Shown here one piece after another: positions 1-6,940 of a stretch of DNA of 18,059 bases. Both the position numbers and the translations under genes were made by a program. The stretch's first letter is position 1; the number at the start of each line of letters is the position of its first letter. The notes under the pieces are model-generated. The model had not been told where the DNA came from and made no database searches. It saw nothing but the letters and a program-made list of their open reading frames with translations. The stretch comes from JAAYZK01 sp964535025 (lineage in GTDB: Bacteria > Planctomycetota > Phycisphaerae > SM23-33 > FEN-1343): the NCBI GenBank assembly GCA_964535025.1, contig CAZHRW010000067.1, positions 1 through 18,059 of the forward strand, given 5' to 3'.

Positions 1-43
1 CAGCGTCGCCGCCGAGGCCGCGGTGGCAACGAGAGCCCTTCAT
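1..43 (-). CDS. Possible 5' end of a gene running off the left edge
   Basis: On the minus strand an ATG at 43 is preceded by a purine-rich AGGAGAGGG stretch ending six bases upstream of it, a good ribosome binding site. The frame stays open for 14 codons to the window edge (MKGSRCHRGLGGDA). Its orientation matches the operon upstream of it, which appears to end at a terminator near 245-272, so 44-240 would be this gene's upstream region. Fourteen residues are too few to identify a product, and the call rests on the ribosome binding site alone. Confidence 0.3.
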   Translation of the reverse strand, partial: MKGSRCHRGLGGDA

Positions 44-158
44 AACTACCCTCTCCTGTACTTAGTGCACCACAAAACTACGTGGGCTCCACAAAAAGAG
101 GACAGGCCGACACGAAACGGCCCATCGGAAAAGCATGATGCGCTTCGACCGGGCGCGG

Positions 159-184
159 CATCCGCCGCCGATTTTCGGCGGATG
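159..184. other. Perfect 9-bp inverted repeat (hairpin)
   Basis: CATCCGCCG (159-167) and CGGCGGATG (176-184) are exact reverse complements around an 8-base loop. Neither strand has a T-run after the stem, so it is not a canonical intrinsic terminator. It lies between the end of the leftward operon and the possible gene start at position 43. Confidence 0.5.
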
Positions 185-244
185 GTCCGCTTCCATCCGG
201 CCCGTTTGGCGAGCACCCTCCTTCGGCAGGTTTTTCACATACTC

Positions 245-272
245 ACAAAGGGAGAAGGGGGTCCCCTCTCCC
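245..272 (-). terminator. Probable terminator of the leftward catabolic operon
   Basis: GGGAGA (250-255) pairs with TCTCCC (267-272). Inside that, after one bulged base, GGGG pairs with CCCC (263-266), giving a very stable stem. Read on the minus strand the stem is followed by CTTTGTG, a short and imperfect T-tract. It sits about 125 bases past the stop codon of the last operon gene (399), where a terminator is expected. The weak T-tract is the main doubt. Confidence 0.5.
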
Positions 273-398
273 AGGCTCCATTACCGATTGTAACCTAAGC
301 GGTTGCTGCGCCAAGCGCAAAAACCTCGGTCCGGCGATTCGAGACGATCCGCGGCTCGATCGGCCCGAGGAACGACGCCACAAGCGCCTGCACAAGCA

Positions 399-1472
399 TC
401 ACTTCCAGATACTTTGGTCGTCCGCGACCGGCAGACCCACCGGCGCGCCCCGCGCGGCGGACTGGTACATGGCCAGGGCGATCTCCAACGTCTTGCGTGC
501 GCTGGCGGCCGTGATGAACGGTTCGCCCCGCCCGCGCACCGCCTCGGCCATAGCCTCGATGACAACCTGGTGGTCGGCGAAATCGAAATCGGCCGGCCCC
601 GACGCCGCCGTAGCCACGGCTCCCCGCCCCACCGCGCGGATCGCTTCATCCTCGGCCTGCTCCTGGCGGAATTGCCAGCGTTCCATCCGCTCGCCGATCA
701 TCACCGCCGTGCCGTCGCTGCCGTTGATCTCGATCCGCACATCCGCCCCCGGCCACATGGCCGTCGACGCGACCACGACGCCATGGGCGCCGTTGGCATA
801 CGTCAACGCCGCGTTGAGCGTGTCTTCGAGGTCCACGTCCCCGTGGGCCATGTTCGTCATCTTCGCCGACACCTCCGTCACCGGCCCCATGAGGTGCTGA
901 ACGAGATCGATGTAGTGGAACGCGTGCTGGATCGTCACGCCCGCCCCGCTGCGACGGCTCGATCGCCACGGGTCCATGTGGTAATAGTCCGCGGCGCGAA
1001 ACCATTTCATGGACACGTCCGCCTGAATCAGCCGGCCGAACCGCCCCTGGGCAATCGCCCGGCGCATCGCCTGGATCGGTTTGCGGACGCGGCACTGCAG
1101 CACAACGCCCAGGTGGACGCCCGCCTGGCGGCACGCGTTGATCATCGCATCGGTCTCGGCGAGGCTCATGGCGGGCGGCTTCTCGGTCAGCACGTGCTTG
1201 CCGGCCTGGGCCGCGGCGACGGCGGCGTCGCAGTGCAGGTGGTTGGGCGTCAGGATGCAGATGACGTCGATCCGCTCGTCGTTGAGCAGCTCGTCAAGGC
1301 TCGCGACGGCCTGGCAGCCGAACGCTTCGGCGCACTTGGCTGCGCGGTCGCGGTCCAGGTCGGCCACGGCGATCAACTCGCAGCCGTCGGCGGCCTGGAT
1401 GCTCTTGGCGTGGAACGGCGCGATCAGCCCGGCCCCCAGCAGGCCGAACCCGACGGTGGTGCCTTCGGACAT
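399..1472 (-). CDS. Gfo/Idh/MocA-family oxidoreductase (first of two)
   Basis: The 357-residue product is a full-length member of the Gfo/Idh/MocA family of NAD(P)-dependent dehydrogenases, which act mostly on sugars, inositols and their acids. The Rossmann glycine motif is near residues 10-15 (GLLGAG), the family EKP motif is at 97-99, and the catalytic-type H-x-x-D is at H186 and D189 within QHAFHYID. No signal peptide is seen, so it should be cytoplasmic. GGGAG eight bases upstream of the ATG supports this start. It is the last gene of the leftward operon, 20 bases after the alcohol dehydrogenase. The family is secure. The substrate cannot be read from sequence; by context it is an intermediate of the pathway encoded here. 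Confidence 0.9.
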   Translation of the reverse strand: MSEGTTVGFGLLGAGLIAPFHAKSIQAADGCELIAVADLDRDRAAKCAEAFGCQAVASLDELLNDERIDVICILTPNHLHCDAAVAAAQAGKHVLTEKPPAMSLAETDAMINACRQAGVHLGVVLQCRVRKPIQAMRRAIAQGRFGRLIQADVSMKWFRAADYYHMDPWRSSRRSGAGVTIQHAFHYIDLVQHLMGPVTEVSAKMTNMAHGDVDLEDTLNAALTYANGAHGVVVASTAMWPGADVRIEINGSDGTAVMIGERMERWQFRQEQAEDEAIRAVGRGAVATAASGPADFDFADHQVVIEAMAEAVRGRGEPFITAASARKTLEIALAMYQSAARGAPVGLPVADDQSIWK

Positions 1473-1492
1473 GATGGATGCTCCCTACAGGA

Positions 1493-2527
1493 TCACGGGA
1501 TCAGAACGGCCTTGATGGCCTGTTGATGATCGATGGCCTCGAAAACCGACTCCCACTCCGCCAGCGGGCGCGCATGCGTCACGATCGCCTCGGCGTCGAT
1601 CAGCCCGGCGGCCACCATGGCAATGGCCCGGTTCCAACTGGTGTAGCTGGTCGACAGGCAGAAGTAAACGTCGAGGACCTTGAACGACGCGGCCTTGTAC
1701 GGGAAGGGCACCGGATCGGCGGCCACCAGGCCGATCACGCACAGCCGTCCCTTTTTGCGGACCAGCGGCACCGACGCGGCCACGCCGCCGGCCGAGCCGC
1801 TGCACTCGACGACCAGGTCGGCGCCGATGCCGCCGGTCAGATCGGCCACGAGGGCCGCCGGATTGTCCTGCTGCACGTTGACCACCTGCGTGAACCCCAG
1901 CTCGCGGGCCTTGGGCAGGCGGATCGCCTCGTCGGCGTCGGTGCCGAGGATCATCACCTCGCGGGCCCCGGCGGCCCGGGCGGTCATCGCGGCCAGCAGG
2001 CCGATCGGGCCCGGGCCGATCACGACGACGAAATCCCCACCGACCACGCCGGCCCGTTCGAGCACGTCGTGCACCGCGTTGGCCGCCGGTTCGATGACCG
2101 CCGCCGCGAGATTCGAGACACCCTCCGGCACCTTGTGGAGCAGGTGCTGGGGCATGACGAGGTACTCGGTCATCGCCCCGTCGATCCCCCACCCGGGCGA
2201 CCGCTTGTCCGGACAGATCTGGATGTTGCCCGTCCGGCACATCGGGCAGTGCCCGCAGGCCCGGGTGTGCGGCTCGCCGACGACGCGATCGCCCACAGCC
2301 GCCAGCGAAACGCCCGGGCCAAGCTCGACAACCTCGCCGACGAACTCGTGGCCGAGGATCACCGGCGGCCAATAGGGAAAAGTGTCGTCCCGCACGTGGA
2401 TGTCGGTGCCGCACACGCCGGCGCCGAGGATCTTCAACAGCACCTCGCCTTCACCCGGCGACGGAACCGGCACGTCGCGGAGCTCCAGGTAGCCGACACC
2501 TTTCTGGGTCTTGACCAGTGCTAGCAT
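1493..2527 (-). CDS. Zinc-dependent medium-chain alcohol dehydrogenase (threonine/polyol dehydrogenase-like)
   Basis: The 344-residue product matches the zinc-containing medium-chain dehydrogenase family in length and motifs. Catalytic zinc ligands are C39 (GVCGTD) and the GHE at 59-61, with E146 a likely further ligand. Structural zinc cysteines are C91, C94, C97 and C105. The NAD(P)-binding loop is GPGPIG at 171-176. Such enzymes interconvert alcohols or polyols with ketones or aldehydes; L-threonine 3-dehydrogenase and sorbitol dehydrogenase are the nearest well-known types. The frame stays open further upstream, but GGAGGAACA before the ATG at 2527, and family alignment beginning at MLALVK, fix this start. 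It overlaps the end of the M20 gene by 7 bases, implying translational coupling. The exact substrate is unknown. Confidence 0.9.
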   Translation of the reverse strand: MLALVKTQKGVGYLELRDVPVPSPGEGEVLLKILGAGVCGTDIHVRDDTFPYWPPVILGHEFVGEVVELGPGVSLAAVGDRVVGEPHTRACGHCPMCRTGNIQICPDKRSPGWGIDGAMTEYLVMPQHLLHKVPEGVSNLAAAVIEPAANAVHDVLERAGVVGGDFVVVIGPGPIGLLAAMTARAAGAREVMILGTDADEAIRLPKARELGFTQVVNVQQDNPAALVADLTGGIGADLVVECSGSAGGVAASVPLVRKKGRLCVIGLVAADPVPFPYKAASFKVLDVYFCLSTSYTSWNRAIAMVAAGLIDAEAIVTHARPLAEWESVFEAIDHQQAIKAVLIP

Positions 2528-3774
2528 TGTTCCTCCAGGCCGCACCATCGCACCGCCAGGTGCGTCAGCGTTTCGGCCGCGGCCGCCAGGTCGGCGATCG
2601 GCATGTGTTCGGCGTTGGAATGAGCAACCGACAGCGAGCCCCCGCCGAAGACGACCGTGGGGATGTGCAGTTGGTTGTTGTACAGCCACGCGTCGCACGA
2701 GGCGGTCATCGCGTCGATCACCGGGTCGTCGCCCGCGCCGCGGGCCGCGTCCGCCAGGGCCGTCACGATTGGGTGGTCGGCCGGGCAGACCGACCCGTCG
2801 TGACGGTAGGTGAAATGGATGTCCATGTTGTCGGCGATCTCCGGGCCGCCCTCCCGCCGGATCGCGTTGGTCAGCTCATCCATGACCTGGCGGGCGGTCT
2901 TGTTGGGCAGCAGCCCCAGGACGCCTTCCAGCACGGCCTCGCCGGGCGCCGTCGCGGCCCAGTTGCCCGCGTGGAGCTTGCCGATCGTCAGCGGCATCGG
3001 GTTGTCGAAGCGGTCGAACATCGGGTCGCCCCGCGAGGCCGCCAGGAGACGATCGTGGTAGCCTTCGAGGATCTCGATCACGCGGACGGCCATCTTCAGC
3101 GCGCTGCGGGTTCGCCCGGCCTGACCGGAATGGCCCGGACGGCCGCGCAGCTTGATACGGAACCAGATCGCCCCGCGGATGCTGGTGAGGAGGCGCCGCT
3201 CGGTCGGCTCCAGCACAACGCAGCCGCCGGCGGTCTCGCCCCGACGGACCATCGCCAGCGAGCCGTTGCCGCCATTCTCCTCTTCGACCACGATATGGGC
3301 GACCAGATCCCCGCCCAGGCGGACACCCAACTCCTTCAGGGCGGCCATCACCAGAAAGACCGTGGCGACCTGGCCGTTGGCGTCGCAGGCCCCGCGCCCC
3401 CACAGGGCCCCGTCGATCAGCCGCGGCTCGAAGGGCGCTTCCTGGCCCTGGCTTGGCGGCACCGTGTCGATGTGCGTATTGAGCAGCAGTCGCTCGCCCC
3501 CGCCGGACCCCGGCAGGACCACGCGAAGGTTGTCGCGGCCGCTGTAGGTGATGCCGTCCATGACGTCGCTGTAGTCCCGGTCGTCGCGCAGGCTGTCGTC
3601 CATCGCCACCCGCTCGACGGTGGCGACGCGGGAGAAGACCTCCGCGGCCAGGTCCATCGCCGCCGCCTCCTGCCCGGACAGCGACGGCGTCGCGATCAGG
3701 TCCGCCAGGAACCGCCGGGCGTCATCCGTCCGGGCGGCGACGGCGGCATGGATGTCGGCGGCAGTGATGCTCAT
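2521..3774 (-). CDS. M20-family metallopeptidase / amidohydrolase (ArgE/DapE-like deacylase)
   Basis: The 417-residue product has the full set of M20 dizinc residues: H101 and D103 in NTHIDT, the bridging D131 in GRGACDANG, the glutamates at 164-166 in VVEEENGGNG, E189 in VLEP, and a C-terminal histidine in the VAHSNAEHM segment. A dimerisation (lid) domain lies between about residues 200 and 310. M20 enzymes remove acyl groups from N-acyl amino acids or cleave small peptides. Between an aminotransferase and a dehydrogenase, the likely role is to free an amine that the aminotransferase then removes. GGAGG nine bases upstream of the ATG supports the start, four bases after the aminotransferase stop. 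The true substrate cannot be told from ArgE, DapE or carboxypeptidase alternatives. Confidence 0.88.
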   Translation of the reverse strand: MSITAADIHAAVAARTDDARRFLADLIATPSLSGQEAAAMDLAAEVFSRVATVERVAMDDSLRDDRDYSDVMDGITYSGRDNLRVVLPGSGGGERLLLNTHIDTVPPSQGQEAPFEPRLIDGALWGRGACDANGQVATVFLVMAALKELGVRLGGDLVAHIVVEEENGGNGSLAMVRRGETAGGCVVLEPTERRLLTSIRGAIWFRIKLRGRPGHSGQAGRTRSALKMAVRVIEILEGYHDRLLAASRGDPMFDRFDNPMPLTIGKLHAGNWAATAPGEAVLEGVLGLLPNKTARQVMDELTNAIRREGGPEIADNMDIHFTYRHDGSVCPADHPIVTALADAARGAGDDPVIDAMTASCDAWLYNNQLHIPTVVFGGGSLSVAHSNAEHMPIADLAAAAETLTHLAVRWCGLEEQC

Positions 3775-3778
3775 CGCG

Positions 3779-5098
3779 CTACGCCTCCAGGCTCAGCAGC
3801 GCCCGCTCCATGATGTCGAGGCTCTCGTGGGCCTGGGCTTCGTTCATCACCAGCGGCGGCGCGACGCGGATGACATTGCCATAGATGCCCACCGAGCCGA
3901 TCAGCAGGCCATGCTCCGCACAGCGGCAGATCAACTGCCGCGTCAGGTCCGGCGCCGGTTCCTTCGTGGCCTTGTCGACCACCAGTTCCAGGCCCATCAC
4001 CATCCCCCGGCCGCGGACGTCGCCGAGATGGCGGGATCTGTCCTGGATCTCCCGCAGGCGCTTGTTGAGGGTCGCGCCGATCTTCACGCCATTGGCGACG
4101 AGGGCCTCGCTGTCCATCACCTCCAGGATCGCCGAGACGGCGGCACTGGAGACGGGGTTGCCGCCCACGGTGGAGCTCATCTCGCCTTTGCCCAGCACGC
4201 CGATGACGTCGCCGCGCGCCGCCACGGCGGCCGTGGGGATGCCGCACCCGATGCCCTTGCCAATGGCGACCACGTCGGGCGTGAGGCCCTCGTGCTCCAT
4301 CGCCCACATCGTGCCGGTCCGCCCGTAGGAGCTTTGGACCTCATCGAGGGCGAAGAGGATGCCCTTCTCGCGAGCCCACGCCTCCAGGGCCGTCAGGTAG
4401 CCGTCCGGCGGGAAAATGAACCCCGCGGCGCCGAGGTACGGCTCGACCAGCAGTCCGGCCAGGGAGCCGGTTGAATTCGCGCGGACGGCCTCGTCGAGCA
4501 TCGTCATGCAGTAGTCGATCAGCCCGGCGTCTCCGCCGCCGACGGGGCTGCGATAGGGATAAGGGTACGGCACGCGGATGACGCCCGGCATGGTCGGGCC
4601 GTACCCGCGCTTGGGACCCACCATTCCCCCGACCGATGCCCCGGCATAGGTGCGGCCGTGAAAACCGCCGTGGAAGCCGATCATCTCGAAGCAGCCGGTC
4701 TTGCGCTTCATGATCCGCGTGCACGCTTCGGTGGCCTCGCTGCCGGTGGTCAGGAAGAAGCACTTGTCGAGGTGGGCGGGCAGGTGGTTGACCAGGTCCC
4801 GCGCGGCACGGATCCTCGCTTCAGTAGGACACTCGTAGTTGTTGATGAGCTTCGCGACGGCGTCCTGGACGGCCTTGACCAGCGTCGGGTGGCAGTGGCC
4901 GATGTTGGTGACCAGCACGCCGCTGGTCCAATCGAGATAGCGGTTGCCGTCGACGTCGGTGACGACGACGCCGGAGGCGCTGTCCCACACCACGGGAGCC
5001 TGGAAGCCCGTGGTATCGGCTTCCCAGCGGTGCCATTCGTCCAGCAGTTGCCTGCCGCGGGGCCCCGGCAGCGGGCCGTTGACTCGGGTAATGCCCAT
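3779..5098 (-). CDS. Class III PLP-dependent aminotransferase
   Basis: The 439-residue product is a full-length class III (omega-type) aminotransferase, the family of GABA, acetylornithine and beta-alanine transaminases. The PLP-phosphate region TGSEAT is at 118-123, D252 (LDEVQ) would contact the pyridine nitrogen, K281 (AIGKG) would form the Schiff base, and T310 in SSTVGGNP completes the phosphate site. The frame is open upstream to 5218, but that stretch overlaps the preceding gene and is low-complexity. The ATG at 5098 has GGAGG nine bases upstream and begins the family-like sequence MGITRVNGP. Four bases separate it from the upstream gene and four from the downstream gene. It probably transfers an amino group from a pathway intermediate to 2-oxoglutarate or pyruvate. 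The donor is unknown. Confidence 0.92.
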   Translation of the reverse strand: MGITRVNGPLPGPRGRQLLDEWHRWEADTTGFQAPVVWDSASGVVVTDVDGNRYLDWTSGVLVTNIGHCHPTLVKAVQDAVAKLINNYECPTEARIRAARDLVNHLPAHLDKCFFLTTGSEATEACTRIMKRKTGCFEMIGFHGGFHGRTYAGASVGGMVGPKRGYGPTMPGVIRVPYPYPYRSPVGGGDAGLIDYCMTMLDEAVRANSTGSLAGLLVEPYLGAAGFIFPPDGYLTALEAWAREKGILFALDEVQSSYGRTGTMWAMEHEGLTPDVVAIGKGIGCGIPTAAVAARGDVIGVLGKGEMSSTVGGNPVSSAAVSAILEVMDSEALVANGVKIGATLNKRLREIQDRSRHLGDVRGRGMVMGLELVVDKATKEPAPDLTRQLICRCAEHGLLIGSVGIYGNVIRVAPPLVMNEAQAHESLDIMERALLSLEA

Positions 5099-5102
5099 CG
5101 CG

Positions 5103-6110
5103 TCACGCCTCCTCTCGCTGCTGGAGGACCTCGGGGTTGATCGGGATCCGCGGGCCGGTGCCGTCGAGGAACATAAAGATATCCTGGAGGATCTTCTCGC
5201 GGATCGTCCGCTCGGCATCCTCGCTGTACCAGCTCAGGTGCGGGGTGAGCACGACGTTATCCAGGCCGAACAGCGGATAATCCGGCGGTGGCGGCTCCTT
5301 CTGGTATACGTCGATGGCGGCGGCGGCGATGGTCCCGGCCAACAGGGCCTCGCGGAGATCGTCGACGTCGACCATCCCCCCGCGGGAGCAGTTGATCAGG
5401 CAGGCCGAGGGCTTCATCATCGCGATCGTCTCGGCGTTCATGATGTAGCGGGTCTCGTCGTTGAGCGGGGTATGCAGCGTGATGAAGTCGCTGCCGCGAA
5501 GAACCGTCTCGAGACTGTCCGTTCTGACACCCAGTTCGTCCTTGCGCTGCTGGGAGAGATAGGGATCGCAAATGAGGAACGCCATGCCGAAGTGGCGGAG
5601 CTTTTCCAGCACGGCGCTGCCGATCCGCCCGCACCCGATGATGCCCAGCGTCCGGCCGGCCAGGCGGAACATCGGCTGGACCGGCCGGAAGTCCCATTCG
5701 CCGCGGGCGACCGAATCGTCGAGCACCGCACGGCTCCACACCACCTTCCTCGCGCAGGCGAACAGCAGCGCGATGGCGTGCTCGGCCACCTCGTCGCGGC
5801 AGTAATCGGGCACGTACTCGGCCAGGATCCCCGCGGCGGTCAGCGCCGCCACGTCGAGGTTGTCGTACCCCGCCCCGTGGCGGATCACCAGCCTGCAGCG
5901 CTCCCACCCCGCGATGACCGCGGGGGTGATCTTCACCATGTTGACCACGACGACGTCGGCGTCACGCGTCCTGGCGATGACCTCGTCCTCCGTGGCGCCC
6001 TTGAGCTGGTGGCACTCGAACCGGACACCCCGTTTGGCCAGTTCGGCCGCCTCCCAGTCCAGGTCGGCCTCGATGTAGTCCGTGACGACGACCTTGATCG
6101 GCTCGCCCAT
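5103..6110 (-). CDS. D-2-hydroxyacid dehydrogenase, CtBP / phosphoglycerate dehydrogenase-like
   Basis: The product (335 residues from this start) belongs to the NAD-dependent D-isomer 2-hydroxyacid dehydrogenase family. It shows the Rossmann motif GCGRIG (159-164), acidic D182 after strand two, and the catalytic triad R243 (NCSRGG), E272 (YQKEP) and H291 (TPHLSWYS). The HLSWYS ending resembles the C-terminal-binding-protein branch more than SerA, and there is no ACT domain. It reduces a 2-keto acid or oxidises a D-2-hydroxyacid. Two starts are possible: this ATG, with GGAG nine bases upstream, or an in-frame ATG at 6125 that adds five residues (MEYAA) and has only a weaker AAAGG. It is the first gene of the leftward operon, divergent from tetR. 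Confidence 0.88.
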   Translation of the reverse strand: MGEPIKVVVTDYIEADLDWEAAELAKRGVRFECHQLKGATEDEVIARTRDADVVVVNMVKITPAVIAGWERCRLVIRHGAGYDNLDVAALTAAGILAEYVPDYCRDEVAEHAIALLFACARKVVWSRAVLDDSVARGEWDFRPVQPMFRLAGRTLGIIGCGRIGSAVLEKLRHFGMAFLICDPYLSQQRKDELGVRTDSLETVLRGSDFITLHTPLNDETRYIMNAETIAMMKPSACLINCSRGGMVDVDDLREALLAGTIAAAAIDVYQKEPPPPDYPLFGLDNVVLTPHLSWYSEDAERTIREKILQDIFMFLDGTGPRIPINPEVLQQREEA

Positions 6111-6125
6111 CGCTGCATACTCCAT

Positions 6126-6139
6126 GAAAGGGACCTTTC
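6126..6139. repeat. GAAAGG-N2-CCTTTC inverted repeat at the operon start
   Basis: GAAAGG (6126-6131) and CCTTTC (6134-6139) are exact reverse complements two bases apart. They directly abut the upstream candidate ATG of the hydroxyacid dehydrogenase. The same hexamer arms occur again at 6189-6194 and 6208-6213. This could be an operator, or a hairpin in the short mRNA leader. Confidence 0.45.
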
Positions 6140-6147
6140 GGGAGCGA

Positions 6148-6176
6148 ATCCTAACACGCCGGCCGGTCGGCCACAA
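6148..6176 (-). promoter_or_regulatory. Candidate promoter of the leftward catabolic operon
   Basis: On the minus strand TTGTGG (6176-6171) and TAGGAT (6153-6148) are separated by 17 bases. Transcription would start near 6141, leaving a leader of about 15-30 nt. The -10 has the same TAGnnT form as three other candidate promoters in this window. The spacer contains CCGGCCGG (6159-6166), the core of the palindrome next to tetR. The -35 match is only partial. Confidence 0.4.
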
Positions 6177-6215
6177 GGCAAACTGACCGAAAGGGGCACA
6201 AAACCGGCCTTTCTG

Positions 6216-6244
6216 TTGACATGAGGTAACCGGCCGGTTACCTT
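6216..6244 (+). promoter_or_regulatory. Candidate promoter of the tetR-oxidoreductase pair
   Basis: A consensus TTGACA (6216-6221) is followed 17 bases later by TACCTT (6239-6244), a weak -10. Transcription would begin close to the ATG at 6251, so the mRNA would have almost no leader. This fits the absence of a ribosome binding site before that ATG. The perfect palindrome 6224-6243 covers the spacer and the -10, as expected for autorepression. Confidence 0.5.
6224..6243. promoter_or_regulatory. 20-bp perfect palindrome, probable TetR-family operator
   Basis: AGGTAACCGGCCGGTTACCT is an exact 20-bp palindrome centred between 6233 and 6234. It lies seven bases upstream of the tetR start codon and inside its predicted promoter. 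TetR-family dimers commonly bind palindromes of this length near their own genes, so this is the likely operator. That it also governs the divergent operon is an inference. Confidence 0.75.
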
Positions 6245-6250
6245 GCCCGC

Positions 6251-6940
6251 ATGGCACCCGTTCGCCGGTCATCGTCCGCCGCCCGACCCCGCCGGCGGGA
6301 CGCCGCCGACAGCCATCGGCGGCTTCTCGACGCCGCCATCGAGGTCTTCGCCGCCCGCGGCCCGAAAGCGGCGACACTGGCCGACATCTGCGCGCGGGCC
6401 CATCTGAACAAGCGGCTCGTCTACCACTACTTCGGCTCCAAGGACGCCCTGTACGCCGCCGCCCTGGCGGTCGTCTATGAGCAGTTCTTCTCGCTGGAGG
6501 TCGAGTTGGGCTCGATGCTGCTGCCCGTCGAGGAGCTGTTGGCCACGCTGGTGCGGCGGTACTACGCATTCCTTGCCGAGCACCCGGCCTTCGTGCGCCT
6601 GATCTGCTACGAGAATCTCCAGGGCGGCCGCACCGCCGCGAGGCTGTCGCTGGCCGGGCAAAAGGCGCCGGTCATCACCGCCCTGCGGCTGGCCCTGGCC
6701 AAGGGTCAGGCCGACCGGCGGTTTCGCGCCGGCGTGGACGTCACACAACTGCTGATCAGCATCTTCGCGTTGTGTTTCTTCTTCTTCTCGAACCGGCACA
6801 CGCTCGACCTGCTGCTCGGGCCGTCGGCAACCGGCCGCAAGGCCCTGGCCGACCGGATCGACCACGTGGTGTCGCTGTTGCTGCACGGCATCGCCCACGA
6901 AGACACACCCTCAGACCGCCGGGAGGAGTCTGCCCCATGA
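6251..6940 (+). CDS. TetR/AcrR-family transcriptional regulator
   Basis: The 229-residue protein has a basic N-terminal arm and a TetR-type helix-turn-helix at roughly residues 25-70, including TLADICARAHLNKRLVYHYF and the following GSKDALY. A helical ligand-binding domain follows; its FLAEHPAFVRLICYENLQGG segment and FALCFFFFSNRHTL helix resemble the RutR/NicS-like C-terminal class. It probably represses itself and the divergent catabolic operon and is relieved by a pathway metabolite. No ribosome binding site precedes the ATG, and the predicted transcription start is at or next to it, suggesting leaderless translation. Its TGA overlaps the ATG of the next gene (ATGA), so the two are co-translated. 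The ligand is unknown. Confidence 0.9.
   Translation: MAPVRRSSSAARPRRRDAADSHRRLLDAAIEVFAARGPKAATLADICARAHLNKRLVYHYFGSKDALYAAALAVVYEQFFSLEVELGSMLLPVEELLATLVRRYYAFLAEHPAFVRLICYENLQGGRTAARLSLAGQKAPVITALRLALAKGQADRRFRAGVDVTQLLISIFALCFFFFSNRHTLDLLLGPSATGRKALADRIDHVVSLLLHGIAHEDTPSDRREESAP

Larger units (their letters stand above)
44..398. other. Non-coding stretch downstream of the leftward operon
   Basis: No convincing gene is seen here. The stretch holds two hairpins (159-184 and 245-272, listed separately) and an AT-richer block at about 36-120 that could hold the promoter of the possible gene at the left edge. The open frame at 23-298 on the plus strand lacks a ribosome binding site and family-like composition, so it is not called. 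No tRNA-like fold was recognised by eye. Confidence 0.5.

Noticed and set aside
23..298. 91-codon open frame at the left end, plus strand
   Set aside because: No ribosome binding site, no family-like sequence, and it overlaps two hairpins, one a likely terminator for the opposite strand.
303..1526. Long plus-strand frame opposite the first Gfo/Idh/MocA gene
   Set aside because: Arg/His/Ala-rich composition typical of antisense frames in high-GC genes; the minus-strand gene has all family motifs.
2518..3813. 431-codon plus-strand frame opposite the M20 gene
   Set aside because: Shadow of the M20 gene: low-complexity composition and no recognisable domain, while the minus strand carries complete zinc-ligand motifs.
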